Notes under the pieces: model-generated | Told to the model about the DNA's origin: nothing | Database searches by the model: none | The model's input: the letters and a program-made list of their open reading frames with translations, nothing else | DNA from: Lachnoanaerobaculum gingivalis | GTDB taxonomy: Bacteria > Bacillota > Clostridia > Lachnospirales > Lachnospiraceae | Assembly (NCBI RefSeq): GCF_003862475.1 | Contig: NZ_RRCO01000002.1 | Coordinates: 372,001-436,000, forward strand | Direction: 5' to 3' | DNA: 64,000 bases | Made by a program: the position numbers and the translations under genes | Part shown: in pieces, positions 36,188 through 46,715 of the stretch | How the letters are laid out: every line of letters begins with the position of its first letter | Position numbering within the stretch: the first letter of the stretch is position 1

Positions 36188-37546
36188 ATGAGCTACAACC
36201 AAAAGATTACAAAAGAAATAGAGGATCTGACCTCAAAATGCCTTACAAATTTAACTATAAACCAATCCTTGTATAAAGAATTTGATGTGCAAAGGGGCTT
36301 GCGCAATCTTCAAGGTGAAGGTGTAAGAGCCGGACTTACCCGCATTTCCGAGATAACCTCATTTAAAAGGGAAAACGGTGAGAAGATACCTTGTGACGGT
36401 GAACTTAGATACCAGGGCATTGATATACACGAACTGACAGACGGATTTTTAAAGGAAAACAGATTTGGATTTGAGGAAGTCGCGTATCTAATGCTTTTCG
36501 GCAATCTGCCTACTTCAAATGAGCTTAAAGATTTCAATCGTTTACTTGGCGAGCAGAGATCTCTGCCTAAAAACTTTACAAGAGATATCATTATGAAAGC
36601 ACCAAGTAAGGATATGATGAACACGCTTTCAAGATCGGTACTTACATTGTATGCCTATGACTCAAAGGCTGATGATATCTCTCTTCCAAATGTATTACGC
36701 CAGTGTATCAATCTTATAGCTACCTTCCCTATGATGTGCGTATATGGTTATCATGCCTATAATCACTATATAAGAGATAAAAGTATGTATATTCATCGTC
36801 CTTCTAACGAATTATCTACTGCTGAGAATATTTTACTTATGCTTAGAGAGGATAAGAAATACTTGGATCTTGAAGCCAAAGTGCTTGACCTTGCCATGGT
36901 CTTACATATGGAACATGGTGGTGGTAACAATTCTACTTTTACAACTCATGTGGTCACTTCCTCAGGTACAGATACTTATTCGGCTATAGCGGCAGCTCTA
37001 GGTTCTTTGAAAGGCCCAAAACATGGTGGAGCCAATATAAAAGTTGTTGAAATGTTTAAAGATATGAGGAGAAATATAAAGGATATAAGTGATGACGATG
37101 AAATAAAAGCTTATCTTTTAAAGCTTTTAAGAAAAGAGGCCTTTGATAAATCCGGATTAATATATGGTATGGGGCATGCTGTATATTCGCTTTCAGATCC
37201 ACGTGCCAACATTTTCAAAAAATATGTTGAACAGCTTGCAAATGCAAAACATAAAAATAATGATTTCAAACTCTATAGTGCAGTTGAAAGACTTGCACCA
37301 AAAGTAATAGGAGCTGAAAGACATATATATAAAGGTGTAAGTGCAAATATTGACTTCTACAGCGGTTTCGTTTACGGAATGCTTGATTTACCTACCGAAC
37401 TTTATACCCCGATATTTGCCTGTTCCAGAATAGTCGGATGGAGTGCTCACAGAATCGAAGAACTGATTAATACAGATAAGATTATAAGACCTGCTTATAT
37501 GGCTGTTAAAGAGCACGAAAACTATATTAAAATGAAGGACAGATAA
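36188..37546 (+). CDS. gltA: Citrate synthase
   Basis: 452 residues from the ATG at 36188, preceded by AAAGGAGG; an earlier in-frame ATG at 36155 lacks such a site. Catalytic regions are visible: HMEHGGGNNSTF (His), LKGPKHGGAN (His) and GMGHAVYSLSDPRA (His and neighbours). It condenses oxaloacetate and acetyl-CoA, probably for glutamate synthesis in an anaerobe. The 2-methylcitrate synthase role is the main alternative. Confidence 0.92.
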   Translation: MSYNQKITKEIEDLTSKCLTNLTINQSLYKEFDVQRGLRNLQGEGVRAGLTRISEITSFKRENGEKIPCDGELRYQGIDIHELTDGFLKENRFGFEEVAYLMLFGNLPTSNELKDFNRLLGEQRSLPKNFTRDIIMKAPSKDMMNTLSRSVLTLYAYDSKADDISLPNVLRQCINLIATFPMMCVYGYHAYNHYIRDKSMYIHRPSNELSTAENILLMLREDKKYLDLEAKVLDLAMVLHMEHGGGNNSTFTTHVVTSSGTDTYSAIAAALGSLKGPKHGGANIKVVEMFKDMRRNIKDISDDDEIKAYLLKLLRKEAFDKSGLIYGMGHAVYSLSDPRANIFKKYVEQLANAKHKNNDFKLYSAVERLAPKVIGAERHIYKGVSANIDFYSGFVYGMLDLPTELYTPIFACSRIVGWSAHRIEELINTDKIIRPAYMAVKEHENYIKMKDR

Positions 37547-37559
37547 TATATCTATAAAA

Positions 37560-37599
37560 AAAGTGTGAAAAATGAATAATCACTTTTCACACTTTATTT
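37560..37599. terminator. Terminator after citrate synthase
   Basis: A 12-bp stem AAAGTGTGAAAA / TTTTCACACTTT with a 12-nt loop, then ATTTTTATT. Strong on the plus strand, and likely active on the minus strand too because the converging SseB-like gene ends at 37600. Confidence 0.88.
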
Positions 37600-38394
37600 T
37601 TATTCTTTGTTTGCAGGTGTTATCTCCATATTTCTGAGATTATTTAATATAGTGGCATTCAAAGGAATACTTACACCCATAGGATTTATAAGGAATCCGT
37701 CACATTCAGGTGTCATAGGGAAGTTGATAAGATTCTTTGCCTCTACAACAATCTTCTTTACATTTGCATCACCCGGCATTTTATCAAACTCTATATTGTC
37801 TGTAAATATAGGTATCATATTTCCGCCGTTATCACTTATCTTTAACATAAGCATCTGCATCTGTGTTTCCCCGTCTACCTGTGTCTCTCTAACCGGTACA
37901 AGGAATCTTGCCTTTAAAATATTTACAAGCATCTCCTCTTCCAATTCACGAATCTCAGGTGTATTCGGATTATCAAGGTTTGCTCTTATCTCCTGTCCGA
38001 AATAAAGCATTGTAAGCTGTAACGATCTGTTCTCTACAGGTCTTTTTTCAGGTGGTAACTCGCTAAAATCCGAGAGTTTCACTATTTCGTCAAGCTGAAT
38101 TATAAATTCATTACCCTGATAATTGTACTTAACAGCATTCACACCGGCTATTGCCATATGTGTGAAGGCTCTCAAAATACCCTCCTGATTAAGTTCCAAT
38201 ACAGTATTCTTCTGCTTATTGGCTGCCAACTCTGCCGATTTCTTCAAAGCATTTTCTTTTTCATCAAATAAAAACGCCACATCATCAAAACTCTCATCAT
38301 CACAATAAACAAATGGCAGCCTGGTAAAATCCGACTGAATTAAATATAGATTTACTGCCTTTGGAATACTTGCAAGTACTTCTCTTTTCTCCAT
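37600..38394 (-). CDS. SseB-family protein
   Basis: About 264 residues from the ATG at 38394 (GGAG 6 bp upstream). The central region (FGQEIRANLDNPNTPEIREL, then LVPVRETQ and MIPIFTDNIEFDKM) fits the SseB N-terminal domain family found in many Firmicutes. The role is unclear. No signal peptide or membrane segment. Confidence 0.7.
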   Translation of the reverse strand: MEKREVLASIPKAVNLYLIQSDFTRLPFVYCDDESFDDVAFLFDEKENALKKSAELAANKQKNTVLELNQEGILRAFTHMAIAGVNAVKYNYQGNEFIIQLDEIVKLSDFSELPPEKRPVENRSLQLTMLYFGQEIRANLDNPNTPEIRELEEEMLVNILKARFLVPVRETQVDGETQMQMLMLKISDNGGNMIPIFTDNIEFDKMPGDANVKKIVVEAKNLINFPMTPECDGFLINPMGVSIPLNATILNNLRNMEITPANKE

Positions 38395-38555
38395 TTTTAT
38401 CTCCAAAAATTTTATTTGTCTTGAAACTACTATATACTCTTTGACTATCAAAGTCAAATACATAGTGTCATATATATTACAAATCCTGATTTGTAAACCT
38501 ATACTATTATATCAAAAATTTTCAGGAATACATATTAAAATATCTTTACAAAAAT

Positions 38556-39623
38556 TTATGGTTGCACAAGATGCTCTTTTGCACCTTCAGAATAAACTAT
38601 GGAGTAATCCGAAAGGATAAAGTAACCATATGTATCAGGTATACTGTCAAGAAGCTTTACACCCTCTTCCACCCCCAGTGAAAAGCACGTAGTTGAAAGA
38701 GCATCCGCTTCTGTTGATGATTTTGTCAGTATACTTACTTCCACAAGCCCGTTATCATACGGATAACCTGTTTTCGGATCCAGAATATGATGATAGTTTT
38801 TACCGTCTATAACAAAATGTCTCTCATAAACACCTGATGAAACAACCGATTCATCATCTACCGTAAGTAATGCTACTGTTTCATTTCTGTCTGCATAAGG
38901 TTTTTGAAGCCCTATTGTAAAGTTGTCTCCATTCGGCTTTTTACCTATGCATAAAACATTGCCTCCAAGATTTATAATAGCACTGTCAACACCCTTACTC
39001 AGAAGATATTCCTTTGTCTTATCCGCTATATATCCCTTTGCAATAGCACCTAGATCTATTCTTGTATCATCTGAAGTAAACTTTACTGTATTTCCTTCCA
39101 CACTTACCTTATTATAATCTACTTTCGGCAATGCTTCCTTAATACTTTCATCACTCGGAAGCTCCGGCTCCTCTGCATTAAAATCCCAGAGTTCTTTTAA
39201 AGGTTCTGTGGTAATATCAAACGCACCATGTGAGATTTTACTGTAATACAATGCCTTATCTATAAGATAAGCAAGTTCATCACTTACTTCCACACTCATA
39301 GTACCTTTTTCTCTATGGTTTAATTTATACAATTCCGCAGATTCGCTTGTTGCCGAAAAGATATTCTCATAGTTTCTTATAAACTGCATTGACTCTTTTA
39401 ATACATTCTCATCTCCTCCATTATATATGGATACAGTGATAAATGTATCAAGAGCAAATGTTGTATCTGTCAAAGGCTCGTTATTTTTGTTCTTATCTAT
39501 AGAAAAATCAAAATTATTGGCTATCGACTTGTGATTTGTATGTTTCCCTAAAATTGCAATTATCAGTAGCACAAACAATACTATTGCAACAGCTATTATA
39601 TTTTTTTTATTAAATTGTTTCAA
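38556..39623 (-). CDS. apbE: FAD:protein FMN transferase
   Basis: 355 residues. An N-terminal membrane anchor (IIAVAIVLFVLLIIAILG) without a lipobox precedes the ApbE domain: LDTFITVSIYNGG, AIAKGYIADKTKEYL, INLGGNVLCIGKKP and HHILDPKTGYPYDN. It attaches FMN to Thr residues of extracytoplasmic flavoproteins such as Rnf or NQR subunits. None of those targets is in this window. The next gene upstream starts 12 bp away. Confidence 0.93.
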   Translation of the reverse strand: MKQFNKKNIIAVAIVLFVLLIIAILGKHTNHKSIANNFDFSIDKNKNNEPLTDTTFALDTFITVSIYNGGDENVLKESMQFIRNYENIFSATSESAELYKLNHREKGTMSVEVSDELAYLIDKALYYSKISHGAFDITTEPLKELWDFNAEEPELPSDESIKEALPKVDYNKVSVEGNTVKFTSDDTRIDLGAIAKGYIADKTKEYLLSKGVDSAIINLGGNVLCIGKKPNGDNFTIGLQKPYADRNETVALLTVDDESVVSSGVYERHFVIDGKNYHHILDPKTGYPYDNGLVEVSILTKSSTEADALSTTCFSLGVEEGVKLLDSIPDTYGYFILSDYSIVYSEGAKEHLVQP

Positions 39624-39635
39624 AATATACTCCTA

Positions 39636-41234
39636 CTAAATTTCCCATTTTTTTGCCAGATCATTTATCTGATCTGCAAATTTAGCCAAATCCTTGTTGG
39701 CTCCGTGTTTATTTTCTTTTATAATTTTTAAGAGTCTCTCACCTGCTCCAAGAAGTCTTAAGTAAACGCTGCTTTCCGGCTCCTTTACTTCCTTAACTGC
39801 AACGGCAACTCCCTTGGTCTGCTTTATCCACTCTCCGCTTATCAAATCAAAAACAGAGCCTGAAAAAGGTGCGGATGAATTTATTCCGTATTTACTCTTA
39901 AGTTCATTTGAAAAGCTTTCGCATACTTTATCATCACCATGTACTATAAATACTTCCTTCGGCTTTTCTTCAAAAGATGTTACCCATTTTATAAGTCCGT
40001 TTTTATCGGCATGTGAACTTATACTCTTTAAAGTTTCAATATGCGCATTTACAGAAATATTTTCTCCAAACAGTCTGACCTCTGAAACATTGTCCTGAAG
40101 AGTTCTTCCCAAAGTTCCAAAAGCCTGATATCCTGCAAATACTACGCTGCATTCACTTCTCCATAAATTATGCTTCAAATGATGTCTGATTCTTCCTGCA
40201 TCACACATTCCGGAAGCTGATATTATAACTTTTGGTGATTTGTCAATATTTATAGCCATCGACTCATCAGAGCTTACCGTCATCTTAAGATTTGGAAAAG
40301 CAATCGGGTTTATTCCGTTTTCAACAAGCGCCTTAGTTTCCTCATCATAACATTCAAGCAAGTTATCTTTAAATACATTGGTCGCCTCTATTGCCAGAGG
40401 ACTGTCTACATATACAGGAAAGTTCGGAAGATTTTTTACAAGATTATTCTGCTTTATCTGCCTCATAAAATAAAGCAGTTCCTGTGTTCTTCCGACTGCA
40501 AATGCAGGTATTACAACATTTCCACCTCTTTCAAATGTTTCTTCAAGAATTCTTGCCAGATCCGACACATGATCTGCGCCTTCCTCATGATATCTGTCAC
40601 CGTAGGTTGATTCCATCAAAACATAGTCGGCATCCTTTATATACTCCGGATCTCTGATCAATGGCTTATTGAAATTACCGATATCACCTGAAAATACTAT
40701 TTTTCTGTTCTCATTTCCTTCTTTAAGCCAAACTTCTATTGATGCTGAACCCAGAATATGTCCTGCATCTATAAATCTGATACTGATATTTTCATCAATA
40801 TCTATTTTTTTATTATATTCAACACCTCTAAAGAGTTTAATACTTGCTTCAACATCTGAAAGTTCATATACCGCTGCTTCCTTTTGTCTGCCGGCTCTTT
40901 CAGCTTTTCTGTTTTTCCACTTTATCTCTTCAGCCTGTATATGCGCACAGTCTCGAAGCATTATGGTGCAAAGCTCCAGTGTGGCATTTGATGAATATAT
41001 TTCTCCCTTAAAGCCTCTTGCTACAAGCTGTGGAATCATACCTGTATGGTCGATATGAGCATGTGTAACAAAAAGATAGTCAATTTCTGCAGGTGAGACA
41101 GGCAGAGGTGCATTTTCATACACATTTATTCCCTGCTCCATACCATAATCCACTAAAAACTTTTTCTCCCCGACTTCAACATAATGGCAACTTCCTGTAA
41201 CCTCGTGATCTGCGCCTATAAATTCCAGTTTCAT
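39636..41234 (-). CDS. Beta-CASP metallo-beta-lactamase-fold hydrolase
   Basis: 532 residues. HAHIDHTG (HxHxDH), DAGHILGSA and SHADKNG give the zinc ligands. The beta-CASP insert with ESTYGDRYHEE and VIISASGMCDAGRIRHHL is clear. This is the RNA-processing (CPSF/YSH1-like) group, so an RNase role is likely. A C-terminal extension of about 80 residues is not recognised. Confidence 0.88.
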   Translation of the reverse strand: MKLEFIGADHEVTGSCHYVEVGEKKFLVDYGMEQGINVYENAPLPVSPAEIDYLFVTHAHIDHTGMIPQLVARGFKGEIYSSNATLELCTIMLRDCAHIQAEEIKWKNRKAERAGRQKEAAVYELSDVEASIKLFRGVEYNKKIDIDENISIRFIDAGHILGSASIEVWLKEGNENRKIVFSGDIGNFNKPLIRDPEYIKDADYVLMESTYGDRYHEEGADHVSDLARILEETFERGGNVVIPAFAVGRTQELLYFMRQIKQNNLVKNLPNFPVYVDSPLAIEATNVFKDNLLECYDEETKALVENGINPIAFPNLKMTVSSDESMAINIDKSPKVIISASGMCDAGRIRHHLKHNLWRSECSVVFAGYQAFGTLGRTLQDNVSEVRLFGENISVNAHIETLKSISSHADKNGLIKWVTSFEEKPKEVFIVHGDDKVCESFSNELKSKYGINSSAPFSGSVFDLISGEWIKQTKGVAVAVKEVKEPESSVYLRLLGAGERLLKIIKENKHGANKDLAKFADQINDLAKKWEI

Positions 41235-41368
41235 ATTTTCCCCTTTTTAATCAAACAACTGAGCATGTAAGTTATTAGAGCCTAACTCTATTATAACTAC
41301 ACAAAATATTTTTCGTCAACTTAAAATTATTATATAATAATATTGAATTATATTCTACAAAATATAAA

Positions 41369-41404
41369 ATATACCCATCCTATGTTTTATAGAACGGGTA
41401 TATA
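41369..41404 (-). terminator. Intrinsic terminator after RNase G gene
   Basis: ATATACCC and GGGTATAT enclose a further inner pairing (TCTAT/ATAGG with bulges). On the minus strand the stem is followed by TTTTAT. It ends the TIGR03960-TIGR03936-RNase G transcript. Confidence 0.75.
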
Positions 41405-41405
41405 T

Positions 41406-42416
41406 TTATAATTTCATAACTTCTTCAAGACTCGGCTTTCTTTTTCTTCTGGTTATCTCAAATAGGCATAACTTTGTTATGTCTATTGCCACTGTATTTA
41501 ATCTGTCCTCTTTAAGATGTTCTTTCATCGTATGATATATCAAATCTATTTCCGATTTATCCGTGGTATTTATTAAATCTATAATTATAATACCCGAAAT
41601 ATTTCTAAGTCTCAGCTGCCTTGCAGTCTCTTTTATTGCTTCAATATTTGTATTTAATTTAATTATTCCGGCTTCTTTTTTTCTGACGTTTTTTCCGGTA
41701 TTTACATCAACCACTGTAAGAGCTTCAGTGGATTCTATATAAAGATAGCCTCCATCCTTTAACCACACCTTTTTGCTTAATGAATCGCTAAAAAGAGTAT
41801 CTATGGAATAAAGCTTATTTAGACTTATCATATTATCTTCATAGAATCTGACTCTGCCAAGCAGATCTTCGCGCTCTTCTTTAAAAAATTCAACTATTCC
41901 TTCGTATATATCCTTGATATCCGTTACTATATCGAACTCGGCATATTTTAATCTGTCTTTAACGATATCTATATAGTCTTTAGAGCCGACATAAAGCATT
42001 GCAGGTGCCTTTATATAGTTTTTCTTTTCAAGAATTTGATCAAGCACTTCACAATCCGAAAGATTTGCAGTAGTACCCGGCAGCTTATTTTTAATAGGAA
42101 GCTTTGAAATCTTTATTACAATATCATCACCCTCGTGTAAAACCGTATGCTCTTTTTCATCGGCAAATATAAGATGCTTAAGTTCAGCCATATCAAAATA
42201 TACCATTTGACGTTTTAAATTGTACTCAATCTCAACAAAGGCGGCATTTATATTTTGAGCTATTTTTTTCACTTTTCCTATATGAATACTGCCAAGTAAA
42301 GATGTATCCTCGATATACTCTATCTCATTTGCCCTATTATCATCATATGATATTACAAAATTTTTATTCTTATAACTTGTAATTAAAAGCTTAGATAATT
42401 TCACACCCATACTCAT
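41406..42416 (-). CDS. rng: Ribonuclease E/G family protein, short form
   Basis: About 336 residues from the ATG at 42416, with AAAGG 6 bp upstream inside the previous gene; the overlap is 26 bp. An S1-like domain (GSIHIGKVKKIAQNINAAFV) is followed by the catalytic core with VVDVNTGKN and IIIIDLINTTDKSE, placing both metal-binding Asp. The protein ends at RKRKPSLEEVMKL, where E/G enzymes normally reach the zinc-link CPxCxG motif, which is missing. It may act as a dimer without tetramer formation. Confidence 0.85.
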   Translation of the reverse strand: MSMGVKLSKLLITSYKNKNFVISYDDNRANEIEYIEDTSLLGSIHIGKVKKIAQNINAAFVEIEYNLKRQMVYFDMAELKHLIFADEKEHTVLHEGDDIVIKISKLPIKNKLPGTTANLSDCEVLDQILEKKNYIKAPAMLYVGSKDYIDIVKDRLKYAEFDIVTDIKDIYEGIVEFFKEEREDLLGRVRFYEDNMISLNKLYSIDTLFSDSLSKKVWLKDGGYLYIESTEALTVVDVNTGKNVRKKEAGIIKLNTNIEAIKETARQLRLRNISGIIIIDLINTTDKSEIDLIYHTMKEHLKEDRLNTVAIDITKLCLFEITRRKRKPSLEEVMKL

Positions 42417-43116
42417 CAAGGGCCTTTCCTTCATCTGTATACATATCTAATCTGTATAAATAATATTCATTCTTTTTAGCTGCAGCTAATCCTTCTTCAT
42501 ATAAAAATTCCATAACGGCCGCAGGCTTTATATTATTTGTACTTCCCTGTGAGAGATGCATGTATACACCGTTTTTTATGGCTTCAAGCTTATATATAAA
42601 AGGCTTTATATCCACAACTGAAGTTGTCTCCACCTCTACAAACTTGCCGTACTGATTTTTCTTTTTCTTTTTTGATACCTTTGTCAGTAATATAGACTCT
42701 TTGGACATGAGCTTCTCTATAGCGGCATTAATTTCTGATTCATTTACTTCAGTTTTAAATTCAGCCTTAAAATCGGCTGTATCCATCAAAGCCATAGCAG
42801 GTTTGGAATTATCGGGAATCTGTAAAAACTTAGTAACCTTCATTCCGGTGCACATCATCTCATTAAGTCTTTTTATTGCTTCTTTAGATGAAATATGACT
42901 CCCTTCCTTTAACTCTATATCCATATATTCACCAAGCCCCGATACTCCCATACTCAGAGGAGCGCCAAATGACATTATCTGATGAGGTGAAAATCCTTCA
43001 CTGTATTTTATAGGAATATCTGCCCTTCTCATAGCTTTTTGAAAATATCTCATTATATCCAAATGGCCTATAAAACGCATTTGCTCGGTTTTTTCAAACT
43101 TAATTCTTACCTTCAA
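42391..43116 (-). CDS. TIGR03936-family radical SAM-associated protein
   Basis: About 241 residues. The ribosome binding site GGAGGTG fits a TTG start at 43116, giving the family start MKVRIKFEKTEQMRFIGHLD. YSEGFSPHQIMSFGAPLS is also typical (DUF2344). It overlaps the upstream TIGR03960 gene by 17 bp. The family is almost always paired with that radical SAM protein; the joint substrate is unknown. Confidence 0.85.
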   Translation of the reverse strand: MKVRIKFEKTEQMRFIGHLDIMRYFQKAMRRADIPIKYSEGFSPHQIMSFGAPLSMGVSGLGEYMDIELKEGSHISSKEAIKRLNEMMCTGMKVTKFLQIPDNSKPAMALMDTADFKAEFKTEVNESEINAAIEKLMSKESILLTKVSKKKKKNQYGKFVEVETTSVVDIKPFIYKLEAIKNGVYMHLSQGSTNNIKPAAVMEFLYEEGLAAAKKNEYYLYRLDMYTDEGKALDEYGCEII

Positions 43117-44965
43117 AGCAAACACCTCCATTATATTTTCTTGCACCGCAACCTAAGCACTGCTGTCTGCAGTTTGGTGAGATCTTATCTTCATGCGCTG
43201 TTTTCCACTCTCTGATAAGAAATTCCTTTGTAACTCCGGAATCTATAAAATCCCAAGGGAATATCTCATCCAAATCTCTTTGCCTTAATGTATAAAAGCC
43301 GGGATCTATACCGGTTTGCTCGTATGCCTTAAGCCAATATTCCATATTGAACTGATCCGACCATGAATCATACATTGCACCGTTTTTATAAGCATTAACT
43401 ATGACATCCGCAATTTTTCTGTCACCTCTGGCCATAAGTCCCTCAAGCAATGTTACCTCCGCATCATGGTACTGATACTTCATACTCTTTTGATTAAGCT
43501 GTTCTCTGAAAGTATCCTTTACAAGATGCGCTCTTCTAAGATACTCTTCTTCGGTTTCCATCTTTGCCCACTGGAAAGGTGTAAAAGGCTTCGGCACAAA
43601 GAATGATGAACTTGCGGTAATAGATACCTTACCGATTCTTTGATCCTTTGGAATAGAGTAATAATTTTCAGCTATTTTTTCACAAAGCAAAGGTATACCT
43701 TTAATATCCTCCTCAGTCTCTGTAGGAAGTCCAAGCATAAAATAAAGTTTTACCTTATTCCAGCCACCTTTAAATGCCTCCATTGAGCCGCTTAATATAT
43801 CTTCCTCTGTAATTCCCTTATTTATTACATCCCTTAGTCTTTGTGTTCCGGCTTCAGGTGCAAATGTCAAAGAACTCTTTTTTACATCCTGGACCTTGCT
43901 CATTACATCCAGTGAAAACGCATCAATACGTAAAGAAGGCAGAGATATGTTTATCCCTCTATCCTTTGTGTATTCCAAAAGGAAATCAAGAAGTTTATCA
44001 AGCTGACTGTAATCACTTGAACTTAGTGAACTGAGTGAAATCTCTTCCGCTCCGGTAATATCAAGCATTGTTTTTGCATAATTTATAAGATATTCAAGTG
44101 AATGTTCTCTTTGAGGTCTGTATACATTTCCCGCCTGACAGAATCTGCATCCTCTGATACATCCTCTCATTATCTCAAGTACCACTCTGTCTTGTGTAAC
44201 CTTAATAAAAGGAACTACAGGCTTTGAAAGATATGATACAGTATCCATATTTTGAACAACTACTCTATGTACAACACTTGGAACATCTTCATACTTAGGT
44301 GTAAATGAAGCTATAGTACCGTCTTCCTTATAGCTCACTTCATAGAACTCAGGTACATACATACCTTCAAGTTTTGCCGCTTTTCTTAAAAACTCATGTT
44401 TTGAAAGATTATTCTTTTTGCATTCCTTATAAAGGTCAAGCAACTTGTCATAAACAACTTCACCCTCACCTATGTAGAATATGTCAAAGAAAGGTGCCAA
44501 AGGCTCCGGATTATAAGAACATGGACCACCACCTATTACTATAGGGTATTCCTCTCCTCTGTCTTTTGAATACATCGGAATCTGTGAAAGCTCTAAAATC
44601 TGCAAAATATTTGTATAGCACATCTCATACTGTAATGTAATACCTAAAATATCGGCATCCTTTACATTTTCCTGACTTTCCAAAGAAAATAGCGGAATAT
44701 TCTTTTCTCTAAGTATCTTATCAAGGTCTACCCATGGAGAAAATAATCTCTCACAGAATATGTCTTCTCTTTTATTGAGCATATCATATATGATCTGCAT
44801 TCCTATATGACTCATTCCTATTTCATAGACATCAGGAAAACACATAACAAATCTGATATCAACATCTTCTAATCTTTTATCTCTTGAATTTAACTCACCG
44901 CCGATATATCTTGCCGGCTTGTCTACGCTAAGCAGTATATCATCGCTTAGTGCCAATTTTCTCAT
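43100..44965 (-). CDS. TIGR03960-family B12-binding-like radical SAM protein
   Basis: 621 residues. The radical SAM cluster motif is CIRGCRFCQAG (CxxxCxxC) preceded by VLEIMRG. The N-terminal region (FVMCFPDVYEIGMSHIGMQI) is B12-binding-like, and the C-terminus has Cys-rich CLGCGARKY. It heads an operon with TIGR03936 and RNase G. The substrate is unknown; a link to RNA or ribosome modification is inferred from conserved neighbours. Confidence 0.92.
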   Translation of the reverse strand: MRKLALSDDILLSVDKPARYIGGELNSRDKRLEDVDIRFVMCFPDVYEIGMSHIGMQIIYDMLNKREDIFCERLFSPWVDLDKILREKNIPLFSLESQENVKDADILGITLQYEMCYTNILQILELSQIPMYSKDRGEEYPIVIGGGPCSYNPEPLAPFFDIFYIGEGEVVYDKLLDLYKECKKNNLSKHEFLRKAAKLEGMYVPEFYEVSYKEDGTIASFTPKYEDVPSVVHRVVVQNMDTVSYLSKPVVPFIKVTQDRVVLEIMRGCIRGCRFCQAGNVYRPQREHSLEYLINYAKTMLDITGAEEISLSSLSSSDYSQLDKLLDFLLEYTKDRGINISLPSLRIDAFSLDVMSKVQDVKKSSLTFAPEAGTQRLRDVINKGITEEDILSGSMEAFKGGWNKVKLYFMLGLPTETEEDIKGIPLLCEKIAENYYSIPKDQRIGKVSITASSSFFVPKPFTPFQWAKMETEEEYLRRAHLVKDTFREQLNQKSMKYQYHDAEVTLLEGLMARGDRKIADVIVNAYKNGAMYDSWSDQFNMEYWLKAYEQTGIDPGFYTLRQRDLDEIFPWDFIDSGVTKEFLIREWKTAHEDKISPNCRQQCLGCGARKYNGGVCFEGKN

Positions 44966-44983
44966 ATATTCCTCTTTCTAATT

Positions 44984-46714
44984 TTAAACTGCATTATTTA
45001 ATTCATAATAGAAGCCCTTCATCTCCATAAGCTCATTATGATTTCCCTGTTCTATAATATGGCCGTCTTTAAGTACCAGTATCATATCGGCATTTTTGAT
45101 GGTTGAAAGTCTGTGAGCAACTACAAAACTTGTTCTACCTGTCATCATCTTATCAAATGCCTTACTTATTCTTGCTTCAGTCATTGTATCTATACTTGAG
45201 GTAGCCTCATCAAGTATAAGCATAGGTGGCAATACAAGCATTATTCTTGCAATACATAGAAGCTGTCTTTGTCCTGCCGAAAGATTTTCACCGCCTTCGG
45301 TTACTATTGTATCATATCCGTCAGGTAATCTTTTTATAAAGCTGTCGGCATAGGCTTCCTTAGCTGCCGCCTCTATCTCTTCAAATGTAGCATCAGGTTT
45401 TCCGAATGCAATATTATCTCTTATTGACGCATTCTTTAACCATGTCTCCTGCAAAACCATACCGAAGTTTTCTCTGATGGATTTTCTTGTAATATCATTT
45501 ATATTCTTGCCCTCTATCTTAATAGAGCCGCTGTCTATATCATAAAAACGCATCAAAAGATTTATTATAGTGGACTTTCCGCTACCTGTCGGTCCCACTA
45601 TTGCAATTCTCTGTCCGGCTTTTACATCCAAATTCAAATTTTCTATAAGCTTCTTTGATTTATCATAAGAGAAGTAAACATGTGATAATTCCACATTTCC
45701 GTCTACATTCTCAATCTTATTATTTACATCCTTATCCGGAAGTATCTCTTCTTCATCTATAAGTGCAAATACCCTCGCAGCACATGCAAATGAATTTTGC
45801 AGTTCAGTAACAACTCCCGATATCTCATTAAAAGGCTTTGTATACTGAGTTGCATAACTGAGTACTGAAGTGAGTTGTCCCACACTCATTTTTCCGGTAA
45901 TTGCAAGCAATGCTCCTGAAATGGCAACACCTGCATATACTAAAGAGTTTACAAATCTTGTGGACGGGAATGCTATAGCTGAAATAAATATCGCATTTTG
46001 ACTTGCAACCCTAAGTGCCTCATCAGATTCTTTAAACTCGTTTTCTATCTGATTTTCCATGTTGAAGTTCTTCACAGTTCCAAGACCTGCAATCATCTCA
46101 TCCACTATACCGGTCATCCTTGCTCTTCTTTCCGATTGGGCCTTAAAGTGTTTGTAAGTATTCTTAGCAATAAGTCCTGCAACAAGCATTGCAATCGGTG
46201 TAACAAGTAGAACTACCAATGTAACATATACATTTATTGTAAACAGTATGATAATAGTAAGTATAATAGTCAGTATTCCTGTAAAGAACTGAGCGAATCC
46301 CATCAAAAGTCCTTCAGAAAACTGATCCACATCATTTATAACTCTGTTTATTATCTCACCATGACTTGTAGAATCCACATATGATATAGGCAGTTTCATT
46401 ATCTTTGCAAATGCCCGATTTCTGATATCCCTTACCATATGATATGCGACTCCGTTATTTATTGCAGTCATACACCATTGTGCTATAGCTGTAATACACA
46501 TCATAATAATCATCAATAAAATCACTTTTATGAGCTTTTCAAAGTCTACATTTCCCTTTGAAACAATTGTATCCACAGCTCTACCTGTAAGTATCGGTAA
46601 ATATAAAGTTGTAAGTACAATAACCACAGCAAGTATCAGACTGACAAACATCCTGAATCTGTATGGATGAAGCAGGTTTAAAATTCTTTTTAAAGTATTT
46701 TTATTTTTCTTCAT
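44984..46714 (-). CDS. ABC exporter half-transporter (catalytically competent subunit)
   Basis: 576 residues with an N-terminal six-helix export domain and a C-terminal ATPase: Walker A GPTGSGKST, signature LSAGQRQ, Walker B LILDEATSSID with the catalytic Glu. It starts one base after its partner's stop codon. Together they form a type IV (MDR-like) heterodimer. Cargo unknown: drug, lipid or peptide. Confidence 0.9.
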   Translation of the reverse strand: MKKNKNTLKRILNLLHPYRFRMFVSLILAVVIVLTTLYLPILTGRAVDTIVSKGNVDFEKLIKVILLMIIMMCITAIAQWCMTAINNGVAYHMVRDIRNRAFAKIMKLPISYVDSTSHGEIINRVINDVDQFSEGLLMGFAQFFTGILTIILTIIILFTINVYVTLVVLLVTPIAMLVAGLIAKNTYKHFKAQSERRARMTGIVDEMIAGLGTVKNFNMENQIENEFKESDEALRVASQNAIFISAIAFPSTRFVNSLVYAGVAISGALLAITGKMSVGQLTSVLSYATQYTKPFNEISGVVTELQNSFACAARVFALIDEEEILPDKDVNNKIENVDGNVELSHVYFSYDKSKKLIENLNLDVKAGQRIAIVGPTGSGKSTIINLLMRFYDIDSGSIKIEGKNINDITRKSIRENFGMVLQETWLKNASIRDNIAFGKPDATFEEIEAAAKEAYADSFIKRLPDGYDTIVTEGGENLSAGQRQLLCIARIMLVLPPMLILDEATSSIDTMTEARISKAFDKMMTGRTSFVVAHRLSTIKNADMILVLKDGHIIEQGNHNELMEMKGFYYELNNAV

Positions 46715-46715
46715 T